Assembly (NCBI RefSeq): GCF_022213065.1
Contig: NZ_JAKLJA010000002.1
Location: 186,001 to 250,000 of the forward strand
Reading direction: 5' to 3'
Source: Paraburkholderia tagetis
GTDB lineage: Bacteria > Pseudomonadota > Gammaproteobacteria > Burkholderiales > Burkholderiaceae
Length of the DNA stretch: 64,000 nucleotides
Positions 51,049 to 59,526 of the stretch are shown in pieces. A program made the position numbers and the translations under genes. The notes under the pieces are model-generated. The model did no database searches. It had not been told where the DNA came from and saw only the letters and a program-made list of their open reading frames with translations. How positions within the stretch are numbered: position 1 is the stretch's first letter; each line of letters opens with the position of its first letter.

Positions 51049-52305
51049 TCAAGGCGCCACGGGCGCCGTCTCCGGTTGTCCAATCCGGGTGGGCGCGGTT
51101 TCCTTCAGCGATAGCGCGACGAGAAGACCGACGACGAGTGCCCCCATCCCGAGTTGCATGATGTACTGAATGCCGAAATGCTTCGCGACATACCCGGCGA
51201 CCGAAGGCGCGACGCCCCCGCCAAACACCTCGCCGACACCAATCACCAGCCCGGACGCCGTGGTCATCAGCTTCGCAGGAACGGCCTCGGCGCTAATGGG
51301 GCCGACAGTCAGCGTAATCATGGCGAACACAAAGAAGATGGTTGCCAGCAGACCTGCAAACAAGGGGACAGGCTCCGCGCCTGTACGCGAGAACACCCAC
51401 AACGAAACAAACGCACCAACGACCGAGATGATCATCACCGGCTTGCGTCCGATCCTGTCCGACAATGACGGCATCACGAGTCCACCCAAGGTCCCTCCCA
51501 CGCCCGTTGCCGAAAGGACGAAGCCCATTTGCTGAAGCGACAAGTGCAGATAGTCGGTCAGGTAATTCGGCAGCAACGCACTCAGCACGATCAAGCACGT
51601 CAGCCAGCACAGCATTCCAACGAAACACAACAGCACGTTCCGGTAGCGCAGCACATCAAACCACCGATGATTGCTGGCGTCGTGCGTCTGAGTATGGATC
51701 GCCGCTTGCGCGCCGCTCGTATTGCGCAGCACCTTCCATGTGAGAAAGCTGACAATGATTCCGGGAACCGCCACCATCGCAAAGATCCAGTGCCACGGCA
51801 TGAATCGCAGTAGCTGGGTCACCACGATTGGCGCAATGCCCAGCCCAAACAGTGGCAACGCCGCTTGCTGAATGCCCACGTTTCGTCCATGCCTGTGCCG
51901 CTCGGATGCATCGAGCGTCGCGGTGATGCTCGACGGCGTATATGCGCCTTCCGCCAAACCCATCAGCGCGCGGATCAACATCAGGCTGCCAACGCTCCAT
52001 GCAAGCCCGCTCGCGCACGCAAGCAGCGAAAAAATCAGCATGGCCGGAATGATGACCTTGCGGTGACCAAACCGATCGGACAAATTACCCGTGAACAGCG
52101 CGGACAGCCCCCAGGCAACGGAAAGCGCCGCCGTGATGTGGCCAAGATCCTGATAATCCAGCTTCAGGTCGCGCATCATGACTGGAAAAAGCGGCATGAT
52201 CATGAACCGGTCGACGCCTACCAGCCCGAACCCGAGCGACAGCAGCACCACGATCTTCCATTCATACGACGTGTCCCAATCGGACGATTTTTTCCCGCAT
52301 TCCAT
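51049..52305 (-). CDS. MFS transporter, aromatic-acid:H+ symporter type
   Basis: 418 aa, 12 predicted helices. GVDRFMIMPLFPVMMRDL, GNLSDRFGHRKVIIPAM (motif A), GLAEGAYTPSSITATL and the central SDRIGRKPVMI repeat are typical of the AAHS/ACS-type metabolite symporters. It would take up an aromatic or dicarboxylic acid. It lies 43 bp downstream of a porin gene on the same strand, suggesting joint transcription of outer- and inner-membrane uptake. Confidence 0.9.
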   Translation of the reverse strand: MECGKKSSDWDTSYEWKIVVLLSLGFGLVGVDRFMIMPLFPVMMRDLKLDYQDLGHITAALSVAWGLSALFTGNLSDRFGHRKVIIPAMLIFSLLACASGLAWSVGSLMLIRALMGLAEGAYTPSSITATLDASERHRHGRNVGIQQAALPLFGLGIAPIVVTQLLRFMPWHWIFAMVAVPGIIVSFLTWKVLRNTSGAQAAIHTQTHDASNHRWFDVLRYRNVLLCFVGMLCWLTCLIVLSALLPNYLTDYLHLSLQQMGFVLSATGVGGTLGGLVMPSLSDRIGRKPVMIISVVGAFVSLWVFSRTGAEPVPLFAGLLATIFFVFAMITLTVGPISAEAVPAKLMTTASGLVIGVGEVFGGGVAPSVAGYVAKHFGIQYIMQLGMGALVVGLLVALSLKETAPTRIGQPETAPVAP

Positions 52306-52348
52306 ATTTTCTCTCCACCGTTAAAACCTGACGTTTTCGCCGATATGC

Positions 52349-53446
52349 TTAGAAGACCGTATGAATACCGATGCGCGCTATCGCTTGATTCGCGCCGGAC
52401 GAGGCACCATCGGGATCCAGTACACCGTTGATCTGCGCGTTTGCGCCGCTGCTCGCACGCTGCCACGCGGCACTTGCATACACCATCGTTCGCTTCGACA
52501 GCGCGTACTGAACCGTGCCGGTAACCTGATGCGCGTGGTGGTTGTCGAGTGTCGCGTTCCCCTTCATGTACATATAGTCCGCACCGACAGTCGTCGCGCT
52601 GGTCAACTGCCACGTGCCGCCGAACTCGCTCATCCACACCGCGCCGCCATTGGCCGAGTTGCGCACCGTCGTAAACAGCGCGCTCAGATTGACCTCGCCG
52701 ATGTGATAGTGGGCGCCCGCGCCCCAGTTGCGCACGCTGGTCTGGGGTGCGCCCGTCTGAAACCCGTACTTCTCGTTCGTATAGGCCGCCGCGATGCCGA
52801 AGCTCCCGACTTCATAGTCGAGACCCGCGCTCACCGTATTGTTTGCGCCAACGGACCCGGGCACCCCACCGAATCCGTAAAGCGCGCCGATCTTCAGTCC
52901 ATCGACGACGGGGCTCACGTACTTCACGGAATTCGCGACGCGCTGGCTGCCCGCCGCGCGGTCCCAGTCGAAAGCGCCGGTTGGATTCCCAGGCAAACCG
53001 AGCTTCTGAAAGGGACCGTTGCGCAGGTTATAGAGCCCGCCGACATCCCGCGCCGCGTCGACACCGCTGAAAAACAGCGTATCCGCCATGAACTCGTACT
53101 GATTGCCGAGCGTTACCGTGCCGAACCGGTCGTTCTGCATCCCGACGTATGCGGTACGTGCGAAGAGCCCATTTCCGATGATCGCGCCCGAGCCGAGCGA
53201 GATCTGGCTGACCAGTTGAAAGATCACATGAGTACCACCGCCGATGTCCTCGCTGCCGCGCAAGCCGATCAGGCTCGGCGTAAAAATGCCATCGTCGAAC
53301 TTCACGTTGCCGTGGCCGCCTTCGTTGCTGACATAACTCACGCCCGCGTCAAGCAAGCCGAACAACGTGACGCTGCTTTGTGCAAAAGCGGCAGATGCAT
53401 GCACACAAGCCAGTGCGCCCAGAATGCACATCCTCCGACTCACCAT
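52349..53446 (-). CDS. Burkholderiales-type outer-membrane porin
   Basis: 365 aa. Signal peptide MCILGALACVHASAAFA, then QSSVTLFGLLDAGVSYVSNE as in OmpC-like porins of this order. LIGLRGSEDIGGGTHVIFQL and LGNQYEFMADTLFFSGVDA form the constriction-loop region, and it ends with the terminal aromatic Phe (GIHTVF) needed for BAM recognition. It is the first gene before the MFS transporter, behind an AT-rich promoter region (about 53540-53580). Confidence 0.93.
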   Translation of the reverse strand: MVSRRMCILGALACVHASAAFAQSSVTLFGLLDAGVSYVSNEGGHGNVKFDDGIFTPSLIGLRGSEDIGGGTHVIFQLVSQISLGSGAIIGNGLFARTAYVGMQNDRFGTVTLGNQYEFMADTLFFSGVDAARDVGGLYNLRNGPFQKLGLPGNPTGAFDWDRAAGSQRVANSVKYVSPVVDGLKIGALYGFGGVPGSVGANNTVSAGLDYEVGSFGIAAAYTNEKYGFQTGAPQTSVRNWGAGAHYHIGEVNLSALFTTVRNSANGGAVWMSEFGGTWQLTSATTVGADYMYMKGNATLDNHHAHQVTGTVQYALSKRTMVYASAAWQRASSGANAQINGVLDPDGASSGANQAIARIGIHTVF

Positions 53447-53678
53447 GAAAGGCCTCCATTTGATTTGGTATGCTGATTAATCCGGCACGGCGCCCGGAAT
53501 CCGTTCAAACACGCGCCGCAGCGCACCGACGCCCGGCGCCAACAGATATAAAATTACAAAATATATATTTTTTAGTCTTTAGTAGTTAACACCTATTTCT
53601 GCATACATTCTCGCCGGCATTACCAGGACAGCACTGACAACCCCGCCCCCGCGCCAAAAGGGAGCCATCAGATTCTCT

Positions 53679-53710
53679 TTGACAAACACTCTTAAGATAT
53701 ATATCTTAAG
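53679..53710 (+). promoter_or_regulatory. Promoter with perfect 20-bp palindrome for the PadR regulator
   Basis: TTGACA (53679-53684) is followed after 17 bp by TATCTT (53702-53707). CTTAAGATATATATCTTAAG (53691-53710) is a perfect 20-bp palindrome overlapping the -10 region, and a related half GTTTTAAGATACTTAG follows (53715-53730). Binding here would block RNA polymerase, as expected for an autorepressing PadR protein. Confidence 0.85.
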
Positions 53711-53743
53711 ACATGTTTTAAGATACTTAGAGAAGGAGGCCTC

Positions 53744-54403
53744 ATGCGCCATCCAATGCAGGCGCTGCGCTACGCCATGGGCCGCCGCCGCAGTGGCGAA
53801 GGCCCGGGCGATTTTGGAGATCGCTTCGGTGAAGGCTTTGGCCGCGGTTTCGGCGGCTTCGGTGGAAATGGGGACGGCTTCGGCCGCGCCCGCAAGTTCA
53901 CGTCGGAAGATTTGCAGTTGATGCTGCTCGTGCTGCTCGCCGAGCGCCCGAGCCACGGCTACGAACTCATCAAGGCGCTCGATGCGCGCTCGAACGGCTT
54001 CTACAGCCCGAGCCCCGGCATGGTCTATCCCGCGCTGACCTACCTCGAAGAACTCGGCTATGTGAGTGTCGCGCTCGAAGGCAATCGTAAGCGCTACGAA
54101 CTATCGGAAGAAGGCCGCGCTTATCTGGAAGCCAATCGCGAACGTGCCGACCTGATCCTCGCGAAGCTCACGCATTTCGGCCGCAAGATGGAAGTCATGC
54201 GCCGCGCGCTCGCGGGTGAAGATCTCGCTGAAGGCACCGGCTGGGTGCGCGAGCTGATCGACGCGCGCCGCGCGCTCAAACGCGCCCTGCTGGTCCGTAC
54301 GGACGTCTCGCCCGACGAGCAGCGGCGCATCGCGGCCATCCTCGCGCGCGCCACTCGCGAAATCGAAACCGGAGCCACAGATGCAAAACCAGAATCACCT
54401 TGA
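53744..54403 (+). CDS. PadR-family regulator with Gly/Arg-rich N-terminal extension (NfeR-like)
   Basis: 219 aa. Residues 1-52 are rich in Gly, Arg and Phe (GEGFGRGFGGFGGNGDGFGR), then the PadR HTH (LQLMLLVLLAERPSHGYELI, SPSPGMVYPALTYLEELGYV, RKRYELSEEG) and a C-terminal helical dimer domain. YqjI/NfeR of E. coli has the same layout and represses yqjH/nfeF in response to nickel through a His/Cys-rich extension; here the extension has almost no His or Cys. It overlaps the start of the ferric reductase gene (54381). AAGGAGG precedes ATG. Confidence 0.85.
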   Translation: MRHPMQALRYAMGRRRSGEGPGDFGDRFGEGFGRGFGGFGGNGDGFGRARKFTSEDLQLMLLVLLAERPSHGYELIKALDARSNGFYSPSPGMVYPALTYLEELGYVSVALEGNRKRYELSEEGRAYLEANRERADLILAKLTHFGRKMEVMRRALAGEDLAEGTGWVRELIDARRALKRALLVRTDVSPDEQRRIAAILARATREIETGATDAKPESP

Positions 54404-55190
54404 AGTCGTCCGCGTGCGACATCCGTTGAAGTTTCGCCTGCTGCGCGTCGCGCGCGTCGAGGCACTGTCGCCCGCGCTGGTGCGCGTGACACTCACCGGC
54501 GACCTGAGCGACTTCGTGTCAGCGTCGTTCGACGATCACCTGAAAGTATTCTTCCCGGCCGAGGGCGCCGAGAAACCCGTGCTGCCGAGCCTCGGCCCCG
54601 ACGGCATCGCCTTTCCCGAAGGCGCCCGGCGCCCTGCCGCGCGCGATTACACGCCGCGCCGCTTCGACCCCGTTGCCAACGAGCTCGACCTCGAATTCGC
54701 GCTGCACGAAGCCGGCCCCGCTACGGCGTGGGCGGCGCAGGCGCAGCCCGGCCAGTACCTGGGCGTGGGCGGCCCGCGCGGCTCGATGGTGATCCCCACG
54801 GGCTACGACTGGCATCTGCTGATCGGCGACGAAACGGCGCTGCCCGCGATTCAGCGCCGCCTGAGCGAGCTGCCCGCCGACGCGCGCGTCGCCGTGGTCG
54901 TGGAAGTGGCGAACCGTGCCGCGCGCATCGCGTTGCCCACGGAGGCCGATCTCTACGCCATCTGGCGCTATCGTGAGGAATCCGAACTGGAGCAATCGCT
55001 CGTCGACGCGGTGCGCGAAGTCTGGCTGCCGCCGGGCGACGGCTACGTATGGGCGGCTGGCGAAGCCTCGGCGATTCGCGCCGTGCGCGCGTACCTGTGC
55101 AACGAACGCGGGGTCGACAAGAAGCGGATTCGCGCGTCGGCGTACTGGCGGCGCGGCGCGCAGGCGACGCATGAAGCGATCGACGATTGA
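54381..55190 (+). CDS. Siderophore-interacting NAD(P)H ferric reductase (NfeF/YqjH-like)
   Basis: 269 aa SIP-family flavoenzyme that reduces ferric siderophores in the cytoplasm to free iron. The FAD-binding RDYTPRRF (Arg88-x-Tyr90-Thr91) and WAAQAQPGQYLGVGGPRGS occur in the first half; the NAD(P)H half has LLIGDETALPAIQRRL and YVWAAGEASAIRAVR. Coupled directly to the PadR gene by overlap, so transcriptionally tied to it. No siderophore genes are visible in the window. Confidence 0.93.
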   Translation: MQNQNHLEVVRVRHPLKFRLLRVARVEALSPALVRVTLTGDLSDFVSASFDDHLKVFFPAEGAEKPVLPSLGPDGIAFPEGARRPAARDYTPRRFDPVANELDLEFALHEAGPATAWAAQAQPGQYLGVGGPRGSMVIPTGYDWHLLIGDETALPAIQRRLSELPADARVAVVVEVANRAARIALPTEADLYAIWRYREESELEQSLVDAVREVWLPPGDGYVWAAGEASAIRAVRAYLCNERGVDKKRIRASAYWRRGAQATHEAIDD

Positions 55191-55286
55191 AGGATGGGCG
55201 ATGCCCAAAATGACAACGCGCGGAGGACCGGGACGCCCACCGCACGTGGTTGTTTCTATTCAATGAGGGCAGACGCCAACGAGCCC

Positions 55287-56414
55287 TTACCCCGCCCGCT
55301 TCTCCCTGCGCGCCCTCACCGCTTCCGCCAGCGACTCCAGCACCGGCTGCGTCTGCGCCCAGTTGATGCACGCATCGGTGATCGACACGCCGCGCTTGAG
55401 CGGCACGCCAGGCGTCAGGTCCTGACGCCCCTCTTCCAGATGGCTCTCGATCATCACGCCCACGATGCGTTCTTCACCGCCCGCAAGCTGCGCGCCGATA
55501 TCGTGCGCCACATCGATCTGGCGCCGGTGCTGCTTGCTCGAATTCGCGTGCGAGCAGTCGATCATGACATGCTCGCGCAGCCCCGCCTTCGCGAGCGCCG
55601 CGGAGCTTGCCGCCACCGACGCCGCATCGTAATTCGGTCCGCTCTTGCCGCCGCGCAGAATCACATGACAGTCGTTGTTGCCGCGCGTCTCGAAGATCGC
55701 GGCCATGCCCATTTTCGTCATGCCCATGAAGGCGTGGCTCGCGCGCGCCGCGACAATGGCGTCGGCGGCGATCTGCACGCCGCCGTCCGTGCCGTTCTTG
55801 AAGCCGATCGGGCACGACAGCCCCGAAGCCAGTTGCCGATGGCTCTGGCTTTCCGTCGTGCGCGCGCCAATCGCGCCCCACGCCACGAGGTCGGCGATGT
55901 ACTGCGGGCTCAGCAGATCGAGGAACTCGGTGCCGGTGGGCAGCCCGAGCGCATTGATGTCGAGGAGCAGTTGACGCGCGGCGCGCAGCCCTTCGTTGAT
56001 GCGGAAACTGCCGTCGAGGCGCGGGTCGTTGATATAGCCCTTCCAGCCCACCGTCGTGCGCGGCTTCTCGAAGTACACGCGCATGACCACGAGCAGATCG
56101 TCCTTGAGCCGATCGGCCTCTTCCTTGAGCAGCTTTGCGTATTCGATGGCCTGATCGTGATCGTGGATCGAGCACGGCCCGACCACCACCACCACGCGGT
56201 CATCGCGATGCGCGAGCACCTCGCCGATCTGCGCGCGGCTCGTTTCCACGAGCGTCTGCGTGGCCTGCGGCACCGGCAGTTCATCGAGCAGCAGCGCAGG
56301 CGAGATGAGCGGACGCACCGCGCCGATACGCGTGTCGTCGATACGGGTGGAGTCTTCGGTGGCGTCGGCGACACCGACTTCCTGGTCGTGATGCGGATTG
56401 TCGATACGGCTCAA
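55287..56414 (-). CDS. aroG: DAHP synthase, class I
   Basis: 375 aa from a proposed TTG start at 56414. It joins phosphoenolpyruvate and erythrose-4-phosphate in the first shikimate step. Active-site and metal-binding parts GPCSIHDHDQAIEYA, VYFEKPRTTVGWKG, GFKNGTDGG, GTRGNNDCHVILRGG-like ETRGNNDCHVILRGG and IDCSHANSSKQH are complete, and it is of the AroF/G/H feedback-regulated group. There is no ATG near the family start; GGAGAACATC before TTG supports it, while the ATG at 56519 lies inside a repeat element. Monocistronic. Confidence 0.94.
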   Translation of the reverse strand: MSRIDNPHHDQEVGVADATEDSTRIDDTRIGAVRPLISPALLLDELPVPQATQTLVETSRAQIGEVLAHRDDRVVVVVGPCSIHDHDQAIEYAKLLKEEADRLKDDLLVVMRVYFEKPRTTVGWKGYINDPRLDGSFRINEGLRAARQLLLDINALGLPTGTEFLDLLSPQYIADLVAWGAIGARTTESQSHRQLASGLSCPIGFKNGTDGGVQIAADAIVAARASHAFMGMTKMGMAAIFETRGNNDCHVILRGGKSGPNYDAASVAASSAALAKAGLREHVMIDCSHANSSKQHRRQIDVAHDIGAQLAGGEERIVGVMIESHLEEGRQDLTPGVPLKRGVSITDACINWAQTQPVLESLAEAVRARREKRAG

Positions 56415-56463
56415 GATGTTCTCCAGTCGGTTTGGGTGCGGTTTTTTTTGTTTGGTTTTTTTT

Positions 56464-57013
56464 CGCGTTTTCTTGTGATCGTGGTGGTCTATTAGCGTTG
56501 CCCCTGTGCGGGGCAGCACCTACTTTTCTTTGCAGCCGCAAAGAAAAGTAGGCAAAGGAAAGCGGCTCAAACCGCCAGTGTTACGCAGTGGACCACTTGC
56601 CGTTAATCGAAGTGGTTCCGGGGCATCCGTCACCTCGCACCTTGAAACTGAGTGACAAAGGACTCATTCATCCCGCTGCTCGCTACGCGCGCAGCGGTCG
56701 GGTCTGCATGGGAAACCATGAGTACTGCCTGGGTAAGCGAGTGCGAATGCGCACGCGCCCCACTGGTTTGGGGTTATGCCCCACGGGGCGCGCAGCGCCG
56801 CCGGAGGAATGAGCCCTTTGTCACTCCGAAAAACGGCGCGTGGCGACAGACGCTCCGGAACCGCTCCGATTAACGGCAAGAGGTGGACGGCGTAACACTA
56901 GCGGTGTGAGCGGCTTTCTTTTGCCTACTTTTCTTTGCCGCTGCAAAGAAAAGTAGGTGCCGCCCCGCACAGGGGCAACGCTAATAGACCGACACGATCA
57001 CAAGGAAACGCGA
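56464..57013. repeat. Full-length palindromic intergenic element, copy 2
   Basis: A 550-bp element with the same build as that at 12384-12922: termini GTGGTCTATTAGCG/CGCTAATAGACCGACAC, the CCTACTTTTCTTTGC hairpin in both arms (about 56519-56552 and 56923-56956), GTGACAAAGGACTCATTC near the centre, and flanking CGCGTTT/AAACGCG. Both ends of this copy read GATC at a site where both ends of copy 1 read TTTC/GAAA, so the arms co-vary within a copy. A middle box is swapped between arms relative to copy 1. It fills the gap between aroG and the next gene. Confidence 0.9.
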
Positions 57014-57069
57014 AAAAAACCAACCAACAAACCGCGATTATCGCACTAGCAAAGCGCCCCAGCGTAATC

Positions 57070-58077
57070 TCAATTCACCGGCCCGCCCACCGGATACCCC
57101 TTTCCAGCAAGCCGCCGCGCGACGCGCACGAGCGCGAGCCACTGCTGTGCGATCAGCCCCTCACCGTAATTCACGTCCCGCCCGTGCGGCGCGGGCAATT
57201 GGTCGCGGATTCCGGTAGGCTCCGGCGCCTTGCTCCAGGAAGCCGTGCGAAACATCACATCCCACCACGAAAACAGCACACCGAAGTTACAACCATAACG
57301 CGTACCTTCGTGCCCATAGCCGATCGCATGATGACGCCGATGAAACGCCGGGCTCACGAGCACGCGCTCGAGCAGCCGCCCGTATTCGAGCCGCGCATTC
57401 ACGTGCTGCACGCTCTGCAGAAAGTTGCCCACTGCGATAAGCACGACAAACTGCGCGGGCGGCACGCCGATAAAGAGCGATATGCCCGCAAAAAACGCGG
57501 CCTGAATGATGTCGTCGATGAAATGATTGCGATCGTCGCACCAGAGCGACATCTGCTGCTGGCTGTGGTGCACCGCGTGCAGCTCCCACCACACACCAAA
57601 GCGATGCTGCCAGCGGTGATACCAGTAGCCCGCGAAATCGAGCACGATCAGATAGATCAGGAACGAGACGAACGGCTTGTCGGTCACGCCGGGCCAGAGA
57701 CTCTCCACTTCGATGTTCGGGACGTTGTGGATCGCCATCAAGCTTTGCCAGTGATTGAACAGCGGCGTAAGCATGAAGAAGAACGCGATGTTCAGAATGC
57801 CGAGCTTGGCGATCCACGTGTACCAGACGTCGGCGCGCAGCGCCTTGCGGTCGCGCCATGGCTCGGCCGGGCGCAGCGCCTCGAGCGGACGCAGCAGCAG
57901 ATACGACGCGCAGATCTGGAGCACGCCCACGATCACCCAGTAGAGCGCGTCGTAGGTGTCCTCGTCGTAGCCCATCAGGCCGATCTTGTAGAAAACCGGC
58001 TGCACCACGTCCACGTAAACGAGCGTCTGCAACCACGAAACGAGGTTGTCGGCTTGTGCAAGCAGCGTATCGAGCAT
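57070..58077 (-). CDS. Sterol desaturase/fatty acid hydroxylase-family membrane protein
   Basis: 335 aa. Several hydrophobic helices and the diiron His boxes HRWQH, HAVHH and HRRHH in the right order, as in fatty-acid hydroxylases and sterol desaturases. The likely substrate is a lipid, not specified. GCGAGGAC precedes ATG 58077. It begins 16 bp after the beta-propeller gene, which suggests one operon. Confidence 0.9.
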   Translation of the reverse strand: MLDTLLAQADNLVSWLQTLVYVDVVQPVFYKIGLMGYDEDTYDALYWVIVGVLQICASYLLLRPLEALRPAEPWRDRKALRADVWYTWIAKLGILNIAFFFMLTPLFNHWQSLMAIHNVPNIEVESLWPGVTDKPFVSFLIYLIVLDFAGYWYHRWQHRFGVWWELHAVHHSQQQMSLWCDDRNHFIDDIIQAAFFAGISLFIGVPPAQFVVLIAVGNFLQSVQHVNARLEYGRLLERVLVSPAFHRRHHAIGYGHEGTRYGCNFGVLFSWWDVMFRTASWSKAPEPTGIRDQLPAPHGRDVNYGEGLIAQQWLALVRVARRLAGKGYPVGGPVN

Positions 58078-58093
58078 CAAGTGTCCTCGCTCG

Positions 58094-59131
58094 TCAATCC
58101 GGGTTCGGCGCGTACACCGGCGCGCTGTTCGCGAAGTAGATGCCGTGCGGCGAGCGGCCCACGGCAATCGTATCCACCAACTGGCGCGTCGTGAGATCGA
58201 TAATACCCACGTGCCGCGCGAAGCGGAATGTGACCCACAAATAACGCTTGTCTGCGGAAAGCTGCATGTCGTCGGGGCCAGGACGCAGGCCCGTGATGTC
58301 GGCGACCTTGGTGAGCGTGGTGTAGTCGAGAATGCTGATGGTGCTTTCCACGCGGTTCGAGACGGCTACGTGCTTGCCGTCGTCGAGATTGCGGAAGTTA
58401 TGCGCGCCGCGGCCCGTCTGGATCCGCTTCACGACCGTGCGGTTGCGCCAGTCCACCACGGCCACGTCGTCCTCGCCCGTCATGCCGACCAGCAGGTATT
58501 TGTCGCCGGGCGTCATCCACAGGCCGGCGGGCGTTTTGCCCACGGGCAGCTTCCAGAGCACGCTCTGCGTGGCGAGGTCGATCGCGGCCACTTCGCCGGT
58601 GTCCTGCAGCGTCACGAACGCGAGTTTGCTGTCCGAGGTGAAGTTGATGTGGCTTGGCGTCTTTGCAACCGGAATACGCTTTACGAGCGTGACGTCGCGG
58701 CCGTTGTAGCCGTAGATGTCCACGCGGTCCAGACGCAGGCCCGCCGTGACGAACCACTTGTGATCGGGCGAGAAGCCGAGCTGGTACGGGTCTTCGATGC
58801 CCTCCACGCGACGCTGCACCTTGCCGGTGTGCGGGTCGAGAAACATCAGGTCGTTCGAGACCGAATCGGCCACGATGAGCGACTGGCCATCGGGCGTGAT
58901 CATCAGGTGATGCGGCTCCTTGCCGGTGGGCTCGGTGCCGACCACGCTGCGGCTCGCCTGGTCGATGAGCGAGAGCTGCGCTTCGCCGGAGTCGAGCACG
59001 ATGACTTTGTCGTTGCTGCCAGCGTTTGCATCGCCGCCAGCGTGGGCGACTGCGCTAAAGGCGAGCGAGCCAAGGAACACCGCCGCTGCAACGCGGTTCC
59101 TGGTATGGGTAAGAATGGGGAAGTCAGGCAT
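58094..59131 (-). CDS. Exported YVTN/YncE-type beta-propeller protein
   Basis: 345 aa. A signal peptide (AAAVFLGSLAFSAVAHA) precedes a seven-bladed-type propeller built from about 40-residue repeats, e.g. HHLMITPDGQSLIVADSVSN, YQLGFSPDHKWFVTAG and GLWMTPGDKYLLVGMTG. YncE-like proteins bind DNA or, with PQQ enzymes, other partners; the function here is unknown. It shares an operon with the lipid hydroxylase. Periplasmic. Confidence 0.88.
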   Translation of the reverse strand: MPDFPILTHTRNRVAAAVFLGSLAFSAVAHAGGDANAGSNDKVIVLDSGEAQLSLIDQASRSVVGTEPTGKEPHHLMITPDGQSLIVADSVSNDLMFLDPHTGKVQRRVEGIEDPYQLGFSPDHKWFVTAGLRLDRVDIYGYNGRDVTLVKRIPVAKTPSHINFTSDSKLAFVTLQDTGEVAAIDLATQSVLWKLPVGKTPAGLWMTPGDKYLLVGMTGEDDVAVVDWRNRTVVKRIQTGRGAHNFRNLDDGKHVAVSNRVESTISILDYTTLTKVADITGLRPGPDDMQLSADKRYLWVTFRFARHVGIIDLTTRQLVDTIAVGRSPHGIYFANSAPVYAPNPD

Positions 59132-59526
59132 TTCGTAAGGAACCAGGCTAGCCAAATAAACTGGCCAAATAAGCGGAGAAAGCACGCAGGGAGCCGGTTT
59201 GTGCTGAGATAGATCCGGGCGCGCCGCAAAGCGGACGAAAGCCAGACGAAATCTCGGTGAATTTGCAAAAACCGGCGGGCAGCGGTACCCCGCGCGCGGG
59301 ACATTAACTTAACGCGCGACGAGCGTTTCCCGATGACGCGCAAACGCCCCGCATGCGCTTTTTTAAGCGCTTTACAAGGCCTGCGCCGCTTCGGTCTTGT
59401 GCTTTGGTCCTGTGCTTCGGCCTTGTGCTCTGGCCCGCTTTGATCTGCTCTGGCCCGCTCTGGCCCGTTTAGGCGCTTTGCTTTGGCCCTTGAACAAACG
59501 GGTCCATCAACCTCGACGAGGTGTCC
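59132..59526. other. 395-bp spacer upstream of mntH
   Basis: No gene is seen. A run of imperfect repeats (GCTTTGGTC, GCTTCGGCC, GCTCTGGCCCGCT) spans about 59390-59490. Nothing matching a yybP-ykoY manganese riboswitch core could be made out. Confidence 0.5.

Noticed and set aside
59132..59526. Manganese (yybP-ykoY) riboswitch before mntH
   Set aside because: No recognisable conserved core; only GC-rich imperfect repeats.
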